Source: Actinomycetes bacterium
GTDB lineage: Bacteria > Actinomycetota > Actinomycetes > Prado026
Direction of reading: 5' to 3'
DNA length: 5,931 nt
Assembly: GCA_025455945.1 (NCBI GenBank)
Contig: JALOLN010000128.1
Span: 1 to 5,931, forward strand
Part shown: piece after piece, positions 5,790-5,931 of the stretch
How the letters are laid out: every line of letters starts with the position of its first letter
Numbering within the stretch: position 1 is the stretch's first letter
The notes under the pieces: generated by a model
Databases searched by the model: none
What the model saw: only the letters and a program-made list of their open reading frames with translations
Told to the model about the DNA's origin: nothing
Program-made: the position numbers and the translations under genes

Positions 5790-5931
5790 GCCCGCGGCTG
5801 CGGCTCACGGCGGTGGCCGTCCTGGCCACGGTCCTGGCCATGCTGTCCCTCGGCCCGGTCTTCCGCGACGGGCGGTGGTTCTGGCCCGCGCTGGCCGCCG
5901 TGGCAGCGGTCGGCGGCGGGTGCGCCCTCGG
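5786..5931 (+). CDS. Probable TgpA/DUF3488-type transglutaminase membrane protein, N-terminus (partial)
   Basis: An ATG at 5786 overlaps the DUF58 stop as ATGA and the frame is open to the window edge, giving 48 complete codons. The start MSPRLRLTAV leads into a hydrophobic helix (about 7-24), a short polar loop GPVFRDGRWFWP (23-34) and the start of a second hydrophobic segment (35 onwards). Third in a moxR - DUF58 operon, the expected gene is a multi-spanning protein with a periplasm-facing transglutaminase-like domain, and the F-R-D-G-x-W-F-W-P loop agrees with the N-termini I know for that family in actinobacteria. The catalytic Cys-His-Asp triad is outside the window, so the enzyme identity is inferred. 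Tight overlap points to coupled translation. Confidence 0.7.
   Translation, partial: MSPRLRLTAVAVLATVLAMLSLGPVFRDGRWFWPALAAVAAVGGGCAL

Overview
The window is very G+C-rich actinobacterial DNA, with GTG starts at four of the eight genes and almost every third codon position G or C. The MraZ, RsmH, MoxR and DUF58 sequences read like Geodermatophilaceae (Blastococcus, Geodermatophilus, Modestobacter, Klenkia) or a close relative. That placement is my impression from the sequence, not a search result.

Layout. Minus strand, right to left from about 1944: this is the front end of the division and cell wall (dcw) cluster. It holds a promoter with a 10-nt-period array of GTGG-type MraZ boxes, mraZ (1440-1871), a 192-nt spacer with a hairpin and a short tandem repeat, a 63-residue single-membrane-span protein (1056-1247), rsmH (63-1043), and the first 22 codons of the next gene, probably ftsL, which overlaps rsmH by ATGA and runs off the left edge. 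Plus strand from 2027: a two-gene ABC transporter of the FetAB (YbbL/YbbM) type (2027-2722 and 2719-3492, overlapping by GTGA). After 33 nt comes a moxR - DUF58 - transglutaminase-type operon: moxR (3526-4500), DUF58 (4503-5789) and the first 48 codons of a membrane protein that looks like the start of a TgpA/DUF3488 transglutaminase, which runs off the right edge.

How the genes work together. The left arm supplies the dcw regulator MraZ, the 16S rRNA methyltransferase RsmH and the start of the divisome genes. The right arm pairs a probable metal or small-solute ABC system with a MoxR AAA+ ATPase and its usual DUF58 partner, a module generally linked to envelope or chaperone-like functions. 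The two arms diverge from a 155-nt region (1872-2026) that carries the mraZ promoter, the MraZ boxes, a perfect 7-bp palindrome and a possible leaderless promoter for the ABC genes.

Most of the content belongs to known families. The parts least explained by them are the small membrane protein placed between mraZ and rsmH, the 10-nt repeats upstream of it that resemble MraZ boxes, and the promoter architecture of the divergent region. I see no mobile element, CRISPR array, tRNA, rRNA or clear sign of horizontal transfer.
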